DNA of 64,000 nt from the NCBI GenBank assembly GCA_018242585.1, contig JAFEBQ010000012.1:212563-276562 (forward strand), read 5' to 3'. Made by a program: the position numbers and the translations under genes. The first letter of the stretch is position 1; each line of letters opens with the position of its first letter. The stretch comes from Planctomycetota bacterium (GTDB taxonomy: Bacteria; Planctomycetota; Planctomycetia; Pirellulales; PNKZ01). Below the pieces are notes generated by a model. It did no database searches and was not told the origin of the DNA. It was given only the letters and a program-made list of their open reading frames with translations. Below, piece after piece: positions 43,157 to 52,782 of the stretch.

Positions 43157-43365
43157 GGGTAGCCCGGACAACTTGTTGTCCGGGTCGCGTCAGCGACAAG
43201 AGGGACGAGGGCAAGGCTTGTACTCAGGGCGGCTGGCCCAGCCGCTCGCTGGCTGGGTCGCGGCAGCGACAAGAAGAATGCTCGCGGTCTTGCACTCGGC
43301 GTTCGTACCGTCCACGATGCCTCTTGTTGCTGCGCAACCCCGACAACGAGTTGTCGGGGCTACCC
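43157..43365. repeat. Long inverted repeat with gtagcccggacaac ends
   Basis: The left arm 43157-43203 (gggtagcccggacaacttgt...) pairs with the right arm 43320-43365 (...gttgtcggggctaccc). Inside are a secondary hairpin gctggcccagcc and another copy of tcgcgg-cagcgacaag. It fills most of the gap between the nucleotidyltransferase and NHL genes. Confidence 0.8.
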
Positions 43366-43413
43366 AGATCGTTTCCCATCGCTCACCTTCACGCACTCCA
43401 GAGTCACCACCCC

Positions 43414-44580
43414 ATGAACTGCGCATCGCTTGTTTTGTATTGCAGCCTGGCGCTGGCCGCGCCGCCCGCCACGCAGGCGACCATCGACACCGTGGCCGGC
43501 AACGGCAAGCCGGGGAATAACGGCGCGACGGGGCCGGCGACCGAGATGTCGATCGACCAACCGTTCGGTGTCGAGGTCGGCCCCGACGGCGCGCTGTACG
43601 TCACCGAAGTCGGCACGCATCGCATCCGTCGCGTCGATCTCAAGACCGGTGCGCTGACGACCGTGGCGGGCAACGGCCGCAAGGGCTACACCGGCGACGG
43701 CGGGCCGGCCACCGAAGCCTCGTTGAACGAGCCGTACGAGGTCCGCTTCGACCGGGCCGGCAACATGATCTTCGTCGAAATGCAAAACCACATCGTCCGC
43801 CGCGTCGATGTTCAGACGGGCGTTATCACCACCGTGGCGGGGACCGGCCGCGCGGGCTTCGGCGGCGACGGCGGGCCGGCCACCAAGGCCCAGTTCAGCA
43901 GCCCGCACAGCATCGCGCTCGACCGCGAAGACAACATTTACATCGCCGACATCCTGAACCATCGCATTCGCCGCGTCGACGCCAAGACCGGTATCGTCGA
44001 AACGATCGCCGGCACGGGGGACAAGAAACTTCCCGACGAGTCCAAGCCGGCGCGCGGCCAGCCGATCTTTGGCCCGCGAGCGTTGTACATCGTCGGCGAC
44101 ACGTTGTGGATCGCCCTGCGTGAAGGGAACAGCGTGTGGTCGATGTCGTTGGTCGATGGCCAACTGAAGCGCGTGGCCGGCACCGGCAAGAAGGGTTTCA
44201 CGGGCGACGGCGGCCCGCCGCTCGAAGCGACGTTCGATGGCCCGAAGGGAATCGCGGTTGATTCCCGGGAGATGGTCTATGTGGTCGATACCGAGAATCA
44301 GACGATCCGGTTGATCAACCCTCTCGCGGGCACCATCTCGACCTTTGCAGGAGTCGGACCCAAATCGCGTGGCTACGCCGGCGACGGTGGACCCGCGACG
44401 GCAGCGCACATGGATCGCCCGCACGGCATCTGTGTCAGCCAAAGTGGGGCTGTTTTCATTGGCGACACGAACAACCATCGTGTGCGGCACGTGCCGTCGC
44501 AGCCTTCTGTGACAATTGAGAAAGGCACTCGCAGTCTTCGCGTCCGAATCACGCCCGGCGATGGCCGCCCGGACGACTGA
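43414..44580 (+). CDS. Exported NHL-repeat beta-propeller protein
   Basis: 388 residues from the ATG at 43414, with a short signal-like start (NCASLVLYCSLALAAPPATQ). Repeated units have the pattern TVAGNGRKGYTGDGGPATEA, then PYEVRFDRAGNMIFVEMQNH and IRRVD; about five such blades are visible, the last incomplete. NHL propellers bind proteins or sugars, but no enzyme motif is seen. It faces the YHYH gene tail to tail with a 28-base gap. Confidence 0.85.
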   Translation: MNCASLVLYCSLALAAPPATQATIDTVAGNGKPGNNGATGPATEMSIDQPFGVEVGPDGALYVTEVGTHRIRRVDLKTGALTTVAGNGRKGYTGDGGPATEASLNEPYEVRFDRAGNMIFVEMQNHIVRRVDVQTGVITTVAGTGRAGFGGDGGPATKAQFSSPHSIALDREDNIYIADILNHRIRRVDAKTGIVETIAGTGDKKLPDESKPARGQPIFGPRALYIVGDTLWIALREGNSVWSMSLVDGQLKRVAGTGKKGFTGDGGPPLEATFDGPKGIAVDSREMVYVVDTENQTIRLINPLAGTISTFAGVGPKSRGYAGDGGPATAAHMDRPHGICVSQSGAVFIGDTNNHRVRHVPSQPSVTIEKGTRSLRVRITPGDGRPDD

Positions 44581-44608
44581 TACATCATCGGCTGCTTTGA
44601 CAACAATC

Positions 44609-46339
44609 TCACTGCACCGGCATGCGTACGCGCGGCCCGCGGCGAAAGTTCGAGGCCTCGGTCACACCCCAGAAGCCGCCGACAATGTACGGAAACTTGC
44701 CCGGCGTGGCGTGGTAGTGAAACCCGCGCACCGGGTCGGTGTGGCCGTTGAAGGCGTCCAACGGGTGTTCGCTGTCGTCCTTGGCCATCACACCGGCCCG
44801 CTCGTACGGTCCATAGACCGGAAAGCCGTCGAAGGCGAAACCGATGACCGGCGAGTGATCGTTCCCCTCGTCGGTCCACGGCGACTTCACGCAGACCGGG
44901 TATTTGTGATAGTGATACTCGTACATCGGGCTCGGGTGGCCGCAGCAGCGGTCCATCCGCGGCGAGGCGTCGATGCCGCCAGCGTCGAACGGGTTGAAGA
45001 AAACCACGCCATTCACGGCGATGCCGATCGCGCCCCCGGGGAGGGCGAAGTTCAGGTTGCCGGTGTTCATCGCCACATGGCTCGGATTCTCACGCGGCAC
45101 CAGCGGCAAGTGCCAGGTGTCGTGCTTTTCCTGGATGTAACCCGGGTTGCCGTCGGCCGAGCGTGACCAGTCCGGGAAAAACGCGGTCGGATGGTTCGGC
45201 AAATTGTGCGAGTGGACGACCAGATGCGTCGGCGTGACGTCGATCGTGACGCAATCGGCGATGAACCGATCTTGCGCAACGAGCTTGCCCGACAGATCGA
45301 GATTCCCTTTTCGCAGCCAGGCGGACATGTTGTCGGCAAACGGCGTCTCGACGCGCGAGGTGAGATAGCAAAGCTGGTCGGCATTCGCATGATCGAAGCG
45401 CTTGGGAACCTCGCGCGAACCGCCCCGCGGATCGTAGTGCCAGCGCCCGCCAATCGGCACCAGGTCCGCGGCGGCCGACGGCGCGCCACGCGACGAGCGG
45501 CGCTCGTTGATAAAGACCGTATACTCGGCCGGGTCGGGAATTGGCTCCAGGTCGAACTCATCGATCCAGAAGTCGCTGTTCGGGCCGACGCCTTGTCCTT
45601 GCTCGAAACCGACGGTGAGTTTCAACGTGTCGATCTCACTGAATGGCAGACGGAATTCCAGCACATGGCTCCGCCACACGGCCCCTTCCTCGGGCTTGGC
45701 ATTGCCGGTGGTGAAGTCGCGGCGGTCTTGCTCAAGCGTGCCGTACAATGATTTGGTCAGACCATCGAGCGCGTTTTTCCCCTGGTCGGCGAAGAAATCG
45801 ACTTTTAGGTAGAGTTGATCCTTGGCGACCTTGAAACCCGATTGACCCAGCGCGCGGATGCGAAAGCGATACCAGCGTCCCGTGTGCGTGGCCAGCGGAG
45901 TCATCGTGCATGAGACCGAGCCGGCGTGCGAACTTCCGCCCCCGCTCGACAAGCCGGCCGAATGGAGCTTCACACCCCAGCCGGAAACGTCCTTCCCCGG
46001 CGTGCCCAGGTAGCCGTACGTGGCGTCCCCTTGCAGGGTAAAGCCGCGCGGCGATTTGCCGTCGGAAGCGGCCAGTTCCAAGTCGGCGTTAGCGATCAGC
46101 GCGTCGCCGGCCTTGGCCTCTTCGGCCGCGCTGCGGCGCGGCGGTGCCAGTTCGGCGTCGCTGGGCTTGGCTAACCGTGGCGGCCCGCCCCGGCCCGCGC
46201 CCGGTGGCCCCATGCCAGGACCGCGAGGTCCGCGCGGCCCCATCGGCCCGCCGGGTCCAGGAGCTTGCGCGAAAAGCGGCGTGCCAAGCAATGCTGCGAA
46301 CAGCCACATGCAACATTGAACATAAGGTATGCGTTTCAT
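44609..46339 (-). CDS. Exported YHYH-domain protein
   Basis: 576 residues from the ATG at 46339. A signal peptide (MKRIPYVQCCMWLFAALLGT) is followed by a Gly/Pro/Arg-rich linker (GPGGPMGPRGPRGPGMGPPG). Then comes a beta-sandwich-like domain. The C-terminal YHYH domain is shown by MYEYHYHKYPVCVK, IGFAFDGFPVYGPYE and GFHYHATPGKFPYIVGGFWG. The domain's role is unknown; it is frequent in secreted proteins of marine bacteria and planctomycetes. Confidence 0.88.
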   Translation of the reverse strand: MKRIPYVQCCMWLFAALLGTPLFAQAPGPGGPMGPRGPRGPGMGPPGAGRGGPPRLAKPSDAELAPPRRSAAEEAKAGDALIANADLELAASDGKSPRGFTLQGDATYGYLGTPGKDVSGWGVKLHSAGLSSGGGSSHAGSVSCTMTPLATHTGRWYRFRIRALGQSGFKVAKDQLYLKVDFFADQGKNALDGLTKSLYGTLEQDRRDFTTGNAKPEEGAVWRSHVLEFRLPFSEIDTLKLTVGFEQGQGVGPNSDFWIDEFDLEPIPDPAEYTVFINERRSSRGAPSAAADLVPIGGRWHYDPRGGSREVPKRFDHANADQLCYLTSRVETPFADNMSAWLRKGNLDLSGKLVAQDRFIADCVTIDVTPTHLVVHSHNLPNHPTAFFPDWSRSADGNPGYIQEKHDTWHLPLVPRENPSHVAMNTGNLNFALPGGAIGIAVNGVVFFNPFDAGGIDASPRMDRCCGHPSPMYEYHYHKYPVCVKSPWTDEGNDHSPVIGFAFDGFPVYGPYERAGVMAKDDSEHPLDAFNGHTDPVRGFHYHATPGKFPYIVGGFWGVTEASNFRRGPRVRMPVQ

Positions 46340-46396
46340 GCGTAATCCATCCGCGTTCATGCGAAAGTGGCGGCCCGTCTGATCGGCAACGCGATC

Positions 46397-46434
46397 ACCC
46401 TCCCCCCTGCCCCTCCCTGAAAGGGAGGGGTGTT
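46397..46434 (-). repeat. Partial copy of the trpS-flanking repeat
   Basis: These 38 bases match one end of the 169-bp element (the hairpin cctccctgaaagggagg with its ccctcccccctgcccc arm). The rest of the element is absent. It lies between the YHYH gene and the kinase gene, upstream of the former. Confidence 0.8.
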
Positions 46435-46501
46435 CATCGCTCGTAGGGCTAGACTTGAGAACGCAAGAACGCGTCGCTCGTCTACTTGCTCAATAGAAAA
46501 A

Positions 46502-49279
46502 TCAGCGTGGCGGGGGCGGCCGATCCAGGCGACGGCGGCGGTGGTCGAGCATGTCGCGCAGTTCGATCACCGTACTCGATGAATTGCCCGAGCCCAGATA
46601 AGGCTTCAGCGCCTGATTCGCTTCTTCGAGCACGCGCTTGGCTTCGTCGATCTTGCCCGCCTCGGCCAGAATGCCGACCTGCTCACCTTGAATCCTCACC
46701 AGCCACAACCCATAGGCTGTCACGGTCGGGAACTTCTTGACCAGCCCGCTTTGCAATTCGACTGCCTCGTAGCCGGCCCGCTCGGCTTCGTCGCGCTGGC
46801 CCAGCCGCATGGCCACGGTCATCAACCGGTGCAAGATATGCACTCGCGAGGCGGCATAAAGGGTGGTGTCGGGATAGACCGCGATCAGTTTTTCGGAAAT
46901 CGCCGACGCATCGTGCAGCCGAACCAGCGCCGGCGGCAGTTCCGCCGGCTGGAGCGAGCCAGCTTGGAAATCGACGATCGTTTCGCTGAGTTCAAAGGCG
47001 AAGTCAGGTGTCTCGGGATGCTCCGCCACGAGCTCGCGCAGCAGCCGCTCGGCTGTGGCAAGGTTCTTGGCCTGCATCCGCGTCTCGCCCGCCGCAGGCG
47101 GATATTCACGATAGCATCGGGCCAAGTAGAGCAGCGTCTGTGCGTCCTTCGGCCGCTCGTCTTGTAACTGCTTGAGCAACGCCATCGCCTGGTCCAGATG
47201 CGCGATGTGCTCGCGCTCCTCGGGTCCGCCTGATGGCGGCGGGGCGGGAGGGCGACGACCATCGTGGCCGGGCGCTCCTGGCGGCGGGCCACGATGCTCA
47301 CCGCGCGGCGGGCCATTGCGATCGGGCGGCCCTCCTGGCCCAGGTGGACCGCGGAATCCTGGCGGCCCTTCGTGCGGCGGGCGGCCTGGCCCGCGCTCGT
47401 GAGGTGGTCCATCGCGCCGCTGTCCTTCGCTACCGGGACCGTCTGTCGGCGCGGGCATGCCACGTTCGTGCGAGCCGAGCGCCAGATAAACGCGAGCCAA
47501 CTCGCGCCGCGCCTCGAACGGCAGCTTGTCGACCGTGAGACCATCGAACGCCTTCAAGGCCCGCTGGTACGCGGCCTGAGCATCGTCAAAGCGATCGAGC
47601 ATCCGCTCCCAGTCGCCCCGATCGCATTCCAGCGACGCCAGCGCCACGGCCAGATCGCTGCTTTGCGCCGGCTCGGGAGTTTGCTGCTTCAATTCGCTAA
47701 GCATGCTGGCGGCCTGTGGCCAAGTGAGCCGCGCTTCGTCCAGCCGACCCAAGCGAGCCTGGATCAAGCCAACCCGATACTTGGCCAACGCCGCCTGACG
47801 CAAAACCTGGGGATCGTTGCCACGCTGCTCGGCCAGCCGGTTGTAATACGGCAACAAACCTTCCAGCGCGGCGGCTACTTGGGGCGAGACCTGGCCCGCG
47901 GCCGCGGCCAAATCGCCCGACTTGTTGCCGTCTTGGTCGTTCGACGAGGCCGCCGAAATCGCCCCGGCCGGCGCGAGTTGTTGAAAGACCTTGTCGAGGG
48001 CTTCGAGCGCGGTGGACGAAGACTTTTCGGCCAAGGCGCGCGATTGACGCTCGCGTTCGAGCGATGACGTGAGCTGACTATTGAGCCGGGCGGTGCTGTA
48101 GTAACTGATCGACGCCACCAGCAGCAGCGTCGCCACCGACACCATGGCCATCGCCGACGCCGTGGCCAGCAGCTTATTGCGGCCACACCAGCGCCAACCG
48201 CGCTCGAACGCCGAAATGCGCCGCGCTCGGATCGGCATCCCTTCCAGATACCGCGTCAGATCCTCGGCCATCGCGCTGGCGGTGGGGTAACGATGTCGCG
48301 GGTCGCGGGCAGTCGCCTTCTGGACAATCACTTCCAGGTCGCGCGGCAACAGCGGGTTAACACTGCGCGGCGCCGGCGCGGGCCCTTCGGTAATCTGCTT
48401 CATCAAAGCCACGGCGGTGTCGGCATTGAACGGCGGCCGACCGCAAATCATTTCATAGAGCGTCAAGCCCAGGCCGTACACGTCCCCCCGCGCGTCGGAC
48501 ACGCCTTGAAAGCGCTCGGGGGGCAAGTAGCGCAGCGTGCCGGCCACGTGGGTCGAGACCGAGGCGTTGTTCTCCAGCGCCTGGGCCAAGCCAAAGTCGG
48601 CCAGCCAGACGCTCCCCTTGCGATCGATCAGTAGGTTGCTCGGCTTGACGTCGCGGTGCAGCGTTCCTTGCACGTGGGCATAGTGGAGCGCGCGGGCGGC
48701 GTCGCGAGCGATTTCGGCGGCTTGGCGCGTGGGCAATCGCTGGCCCGGCGACTCGGTAATCACGCGATCGACGCCGTGCCCGTCGATTAGTTGCATGACG
48801 TAATAGTGAAAACCCGAGGCGTGCCCCACGCCGAACACCGGGACAATGTTCGGGTGATAAAGGCGCGCGGCTAGGCGCGCTTCCTGGTCGAAGCGTTTGA
48901 CGCGCTTTTCGTCGGTCAGCGCCTGGGCCGGCAAGATTTTCAAGGCCACGTGGCGACTCAACGATTCCTGCACCGCTTCGTAAACGACGCCCATCCCGCC
49001 GTGCCCCAGCACCCGCACAATGGTGAAGTCGCCCAGGCGTTCGGGCATTTTTTGCGGCAGCATGGCGCCGGCGCCGCTATTGACGGTCGACGCTTTCGAG
49101 CGTTCCACCGCTTCGATGGTCGGCAGCAGTTCGCGAAGTAAATCGGCCACTTCGGCGTAGCGGGCAATGTATTCTTCGACCGAGGGGTGCTCGCCGGCCC
49201 GGAGCCGCGCGGTGAACTCGGCCGCCGCGTGCTCGAACACGTCGTCCTCGTTGACCAGGGGTGGCGGCACGGGATTCAC
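46502..49279 (-). CDS. Membrane Ser/Thr kinase with TPR-like sensor domain
   Basis: 925 residues. Kinase domain about 85-345: VLGHGGMGVVYEAVQESLSR, VALKILPA, HRDVKPSNLLIDRKG, DFGLAQALE, then LPPERFQ in place of APE. A transmembrane helix is near 375-395 (ATASAMAMVSVATLLLVASI). The C-terminal half has TPR-like helices (ALAKYRVGLIQARLGRLDEA), with a Pro/Gly/Arg-rich insert near residues 610-690. It is 6 bases downstream of the ECF sigma gene, so the two probably form an operon in which the kinase modulates the sigma factor, as known for STK-linked ECF groups in planctomycetes. Confidence 0.93.
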   Translation of the reverse strand: MNPVPPPLVNEDDVFEHAAAEFTARLRAGEHPSVEEYIARYAEVADLLRELLPTIEAVERSKASTVNSGAGAMLPQKMPERLGDFTIVRVLGHGGMGVVYEAVQESLSRHVALKILPAQALTDEKRVKRFDQEARLAARLYHPNIVPVFGVGHASGFHYYVMQLIDGHGVDRVITESPGQRLPTRQAAEIARDAARALHYAHVQGTLHRDVKPSNLLIDRKGSVWLADFGLAQALENNASVSTHVAGTLRYLPPERFQGVSDARGDVYGLGLTLYEMICGRPPFNADTAVALMKQITEGPAPAPRSVNPLLPRDLEVIVQKATARDPRHRYPTASAMAEDLTRYLEGMPIRARRISAFERGWRWCGRNKLLATASAMAMVSVATLLLVASISYYSTARLNSQLTSSLERERQSRALAEKSSSTALEALDKVFQQLAPAGAISAASSNDQDGNKSGDLAAAAGQVSPQVAAALEGLLPYYNRLAEQRGNDPQVLRQAALAKYRVGLIQARLGRLDEARLTWPQAASMLSELKQQTPEPAQSSDLAVALASLECDRGDWERMLDRFDDAQAAYQRALKAFDGLTVDKLPFEARRELARVYLALGSHERGMPAPTDGPGSEGQRRDGPPHERGPGRPPHEGPPGFRGPPGPGGPPDRNGPPRGEHRGPPPGAPGHDGRRPPAPPPSGGPEEREHIAHLDQAMALLKQLQDERPKDAQTLLYLARCYREYPPAAGETRMQAKNLATAERLLRELVAEHPETPDFAFELSETIVDFQAGSLQPAELPPALVRLHDASAISEKLIAVYPDTTLYAASRVHILHRLMTVAMRLGQRDEAERAGYEAVELQSGLVKKFPTVTAYGLWLVRIQGEQVGILAEAGKIDEAKRVLEEANQALKPYLGSGNSSSTVIELRDMLDHRRRRLDRPPPPR

Positions 49280-49285
49280 GGTTCG

Positions 49286-49972
49286 CTAGCCTCGCGAAGC
49301 GTTGTCAAAGAAACCGGGGACCGACTGCAACACTTCCTTCAGCCGCGCGAGCGCCCGAACGTAGCGGATGCTGGCCGCCTTGCGATCGAGCCCGAGCACT
49401 TCCGAGACTTCCTTGTTGGTCAGTTCCTCAAAGTGTCGCAGAGCCAGCACTTCGCGGTCGATTGGGTTCATCTCTTCGAGCGCTCGTGATACCAACTGCG
49501 ACAACTCGGCCCGCACGGCCAGTTGGCTGGGCGTCGATAAATGTCCCATCAGGTGAAACGACATCGACATCGACGTGTCGCCCGACAGTCGGGCCTGGAT
49601 CGACTGGTCGCGGTGAGCGTCGCGCTTTTGCACGCCCAGGTGGTGGCGATGCAGGTCGATCAACGTCTGGCCCAGAATCAACCGCAGCCAGACAAACATC
49701 GACATCGGCTGCGACGTGCGAAATGCGTCGAGCCGGCGAGCCGCGTCGACATAGGCGTCCTGGACCACATCTTCGGGGTCGATGCGGCCGCGCAGACGCG
49801 GATCGAGTCGGAAAGCCACCATGCGCAACAACCTGGGACGATACTCGGCGTAGAGGGCCGCAAAGACCGTCTGATCGCCGGCCAGTACACTTTGTACGCG
49901 GTCGTCCACTTCGCCGTCCGGCACCTCGGCCCCATCAGCGGGTTTGCCAGGTGGTAGAACGGAATCGCTCAT
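49286..49972 (-). CDS. ECF-type RNA polymerase sigma factor
   Basis: 228 residues. Region 2 is YRPRLLRMVAFRLDPRLRGR then IDPEDVVQDAYVDAARRL; region 4 is NPIDREVLALRHFEELTNKE then VSEVLGLDRKAASIRYVRAL. Between them is a linker with many Met/Ser (GDTSMSMSFHLMGH). It starts MSDSVLPPGKPADGAEVPDG and is followed at once by the kinase gene; no anti-sigma gene is present, so control by phosphorylation is plausible. A tataat box lies at 50028-50023. Confidence 0.92.
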   Translation of the reverse strand: MSDSVLPPGKPADGAEVPDGEVDDRVQSVLAGDQTVFAALYAEYRPRLLRMVAFRLDPRLRGRIDPEDVVQDAYVDAARRLDAFRTSQPMSMFVWLRLILGQTLIDLHRHHLGVQKRDAHRDQSIQARLSGDTSMSMSFHLMGHLSTPSQLAVRAELSQLVSRALEEMNPIDREVLALRHFEELTNKEVSEVLGLDRKAASIRYVRALARLKEVLQSVPGFFDNASRG

Positions 49973-50336
49973 GGTTTGTCTACATGGAACGTGGAAACGC
50001 CCCCCAACAGGGGCAACCTCCGATTATAGTCAGTCCTCGTGGGCCGTCGGGGAGCGATTTAGGCGTTTTGGAGGTAGTGCGCCCAAGGCAAATGAAGCTT
50101 TGGCAAGGATTGCGGCCGACCGATGGATAAACCTGGGGGCTCGCAACGCGCTAGCGTCTTGAGTGGGGCGATGGCTTGGCCATCGAGGTCGCGTGGCAAC
50201 AAGAAACTCGATGGGTATGCGTAGCCCAAAAAAAGCTCGCCACCCGCGCGAGATGGCGGCCGAGGCTTCTTGCGGTCTTCGGCCACCCAGGTGCAAGTAC
50301 CTGGGCCACCCATGCGGCAGCGCTCCAAGAGCTGCT
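49973..50336. other. Gap upstream of the sigma/kinase operon
   Basis: No supported gene. On the minus strand a perfect TATAAT (50028-50023) precedes the sigma gene by about 50 bases; its -35 partner is weak (CCGACG, 16 bases away). A short hairpin gcccccc/gggg is seen at 49998-50014. The rest shows nothing clear. Confidence 0.45.
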
Positions 50337-50654
50337 CTAGGGAGTGATACCGTAATCGGCTGCCGCTTGCATGAGCTCTTGCCGCGAGCGTGAACGGGTC
50401 TTCTCGCGGACGCGCTGAATGTAGCTTCCCACGGTTTTCTGCGAAATCTTCAGTTCGCCGGCAATGGCCTCGTAGGTCATACCGCGAACCAGCAAACGCA
50501 GGACCGATTGTTCTCGTTCCGTCAATCCGCGGGTGCGGTCCACGGCGCGGACCCATTCGACGGGAACACGAGCCACGGTCAGGCCAGCGTCGCGCAACGC
50601 TTTGACACAATCGTTGGTGCGCTCGACAAGCAACAGGCCTGGCGAATCATTCAT
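50337..50654 (-). CDS. Orphan LuxR-type HTH protein
   Basis: 105 residues. The C-terminal half is a GerE/LuxR HTH: LTEREQSVLRLLVRGMTYEA, IAGELKISQKTVGSYIQRVR, EKTRSRSRQELM. The first 40 residues (SPGLLLVERTNDCVKALRDA) are too short to form a receiver domain. It might bind a partner or be regulated only by amount. The ATG at 50654 begins MNDSPGLLLVERTN. Targets unknown. Confidence 0.82.
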   Translation of the reverse strand: MNDSPGLLLVERTNDCVKALRDAGLTVARVPVEWVRAVDRTRGLTEREQSVLRLLVRGMTYEAIAGELKISQKTVGSYIQRVREKTRSRSRQELMQAAADYGITP

Positions 50655-51023
50655 GAGCTTAGGTACTTTCTACGGACGAGCGAAAAATGCAGAACTTAGA
50701 CGAGCCCTCCACGTCCAGCAACCAATCACGCCGCGGCAAGAATAGCCGGGTAGATTCATCTAGCTTGGCGCATTCGGTCACTGGCCGCTCAACATAACAA
50801 CTTTGTAATCATAGTCGCCGTACCTGCCTTGCGACAATTAAAGTTGCTTTCTCCCGGGCAAAATACGGCGCATAGGAGATTTGCCTACTGTTGACGCTAA
50901 CCCAAACGGCGTCAAGCCTTAGAGTTTACTACGCCACAAGGGGGGAGTCGCGCTGCTGTCACCGCACGGCACTGCGGCAAATTGACCGAGTAGGTCTGTA
51001 GGTAGGCTCGCATTTTTTGCGTT
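50655..51023. other. Gap between LuxR-type and acyl-CoA synthetase genes
   Basis: About 370 bases without a supported gene; relatively A/T-rich at 50700-50940. It would hold the promoter of the LuxR-type gene and the end of the acyl-CoA synthetase transcript. No clear box pair or strong stem-loop was found. Confidence 0.45.
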
Positions 51024-52721
51024 TTAAGCCGTCTCGGGCTCATCCAAATCAAGTTCAGCGATCATCTCGTCGCGGATTTTGAACTTCTGAATCTTGCCGG
51101 TCACCGTCTGGGGAAAGGCCGTGACAAATCGGACGTAGCGCGGCACTTTGAAGTGTGCCAATTCCTTGCGACAGAACTCCCGCACTTCGTCCACCGTGCA
51201 GGCGCAGCCCGAACGGAGCTTGATCCAAGCACACAGTTCCTCGCCGTACTTCGCGTCTGGCACGCCGACCACGGCGGCTTGCTCGACGCTGGGGTGCGTG
51301 TAGAGAAACTCTTCGATCTCGCGCGGGTAAATGTTCTCGCCCCCGCGAATCACCATGTCCTTCAATCGCCCGGTGATGTGGTAATAGCCGTCGGGGCGCC
51401 GCCGCGCCAGATCGCCCGTGTGCAGCCAGCCCTGCTGGTCGATCGCCGCCGCGGTCGCCTCGGGATTGCGATAGTAGCCCAGCATGACACAGTGCCCGCG
51501 CGTGCAAAGCTCGCCCGCCTGATCGGGTGGCGAGTCGACTCCCGTGACCGGGTCAACCAGTTTGACTTCCAGCCCCGGCAATGGTCGCCCCACGGTCTCG
51601 ACGCGCAATTCGATGGGGTCGTGCGCCCACGTCTGGGTAATCACCGGCGACGCCTCGGTCTGGCCATAGGCGATCGTGATCTCCGGAATGTTCATCTGGT
51701 GGACCACTTGTCGCATGACTTCGATCGGACACGGGCTGCCCGACATAATACCCGTGCGCAGCGACGACAGATCGACTTCGCTCAGCGCCGAGTCTTGAAG
51801 CTGGGCGATGAACATGGTCGGCACGCCGTACAACGACGTCGCCTTATAACGGCTAATGGCGCCGAGCGTGGCGGTCGGGTTGAACGATTCGGCCGGGATC
51901 ACCATGGCCGCGCCATGCACGATCGACGCGAGCGTTCCCAGCACACAGCCAAAGCAGTGGTAGAACGGCACGGGAATGCAAATGCGATCGGCGGCGGTGA
52001 ACCGCTGGCACTGGCCAATGTAATAGGCGTTGAGCAGCAGATTCCGATGGCTCAGCATGGCCGCCTTGGGAAAGCCGGTCGTCCCCGAGGTGTATTGAAT
52101 GTTGATCGGATCGCTGGGCGAAAAGGTCGACTGCAAGGCTTCGATGTCGACGTCCGAAGCGCGAGCTCGCTGGAGCATGTCGTCCCACGAAACCGCGCCG
52201 GCCGGCGTTTCGCCGCGCAGGGCCACCACCCAGCGCAGCCGCGGAAACTCGGCCAATTGCGGCTCGCCCAGCGGCGCGCTGGCCAACTGGGGACACACTT
52301 CGGTCAACATCGCGAAGTAGTCCGACGTCTTGAACGCATCAACCAGGAACAGCGCCACCACGTCGCTCTGTTGCAAGACGTACTTCAATTCGTGCGCGCG
52401 ATACGCCGGGTTGATGGTCACCAACACCGCGCCGATCCGCGCCGTGGCCGCCTGCAGCAGCACCCATTGCGGCACATTGGTGGCCCACACGGCCACGTGT
52501 TCGCCGCGCTTGACTCCCAGCGTCAACAGCCCGCGCGCGACTTCGTCGACTTGCGTTAGAAACTCGCGCCAGTTGACGTGATAGTGGGCCACCGGGAACA
52601 GCGCGGCATCGTGGTCGGGATACCGCGCGGCCGTGGCGGCCAGCACCTGGCCGATGGTCAGGCCGTCGACCCACGGACGGGCCTGTTCGTCGAACGTGGC
52701 GTTGGCGTCTGCCTGGGGCAT
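51024..52721 (-). CDS. AMP-binding fatty acyl-CoA synthetase
   Basis: 565 residues from the ATG at 52721 (an ATG 9 bases earlier is also possible; the AGGA site fits this one better). ANL-superfamily motifs: YTSGTTGFPKAAML (P-loop, about 183-196), YGQTEASPVITQ (A5), WLHTGDLARRRPDGYYHITG (A7-A8), RLKDMVIRGGENIYPREIEE, and GKIQKFKIRDEM with the catalytic Lys. It should activate a fatty acid with ATP and CoA. It lies 61 bases after the LptF/G gene on the same strand. Confidence 0.94.
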   Translation of the reverse strand: MPQADANATFDEQARPWVDGLTIGQVLAATAARYPDHDAALFPVAHYHVNWREFLTQVDEVARGLLTLGVKRGEHVAVWATNVPQWVLLQAATARIGAVLVTINPAYRAHELKYVLQQSDVVALFLVDAFKTSDYFAMLTEVCPQLASAPLGEPQLAEFPRLRWVVALRGETPAGAVSWDDMLQRARASDVDIEALQSTFSPSDPINIQYTSGTTGFPKAAMLSHRNLLLNAYYIGQCQRFTAADRICIPVPFYHCFGCVLGTLASIVHGAAMVIPAESFNPTATLGAISRYKATSLYGVPTMFIAQLQDSALSEVDLSSLRTGIMSGSPCPIEVMRQVVHQMNIPEITIAYGQTEASPVITQTWAHDPIELRVETVGRPLPGLEVKLVDPVTGVDSPPDQAGELCTRGHCVMLGYYRNPEATAAAIDQQGWLHTGDLARRRPDGYYHITGRLKDMVIRGGENIYPREIEEFLYTHPSVEQAAVVGVPDAKYGEELCAWIKLRSGCACTVDEVREFCRKELAHFKVPRYVRFVTAFPQTVTGKIQKFKIRDEMIAELDLDEPETA

Positions 52722-52782
52722 GACTGGCATCCTGCGGGCAAAGTGCGACTGGTTTGCCGCGCACCGTGCGCTGACAACAAAC

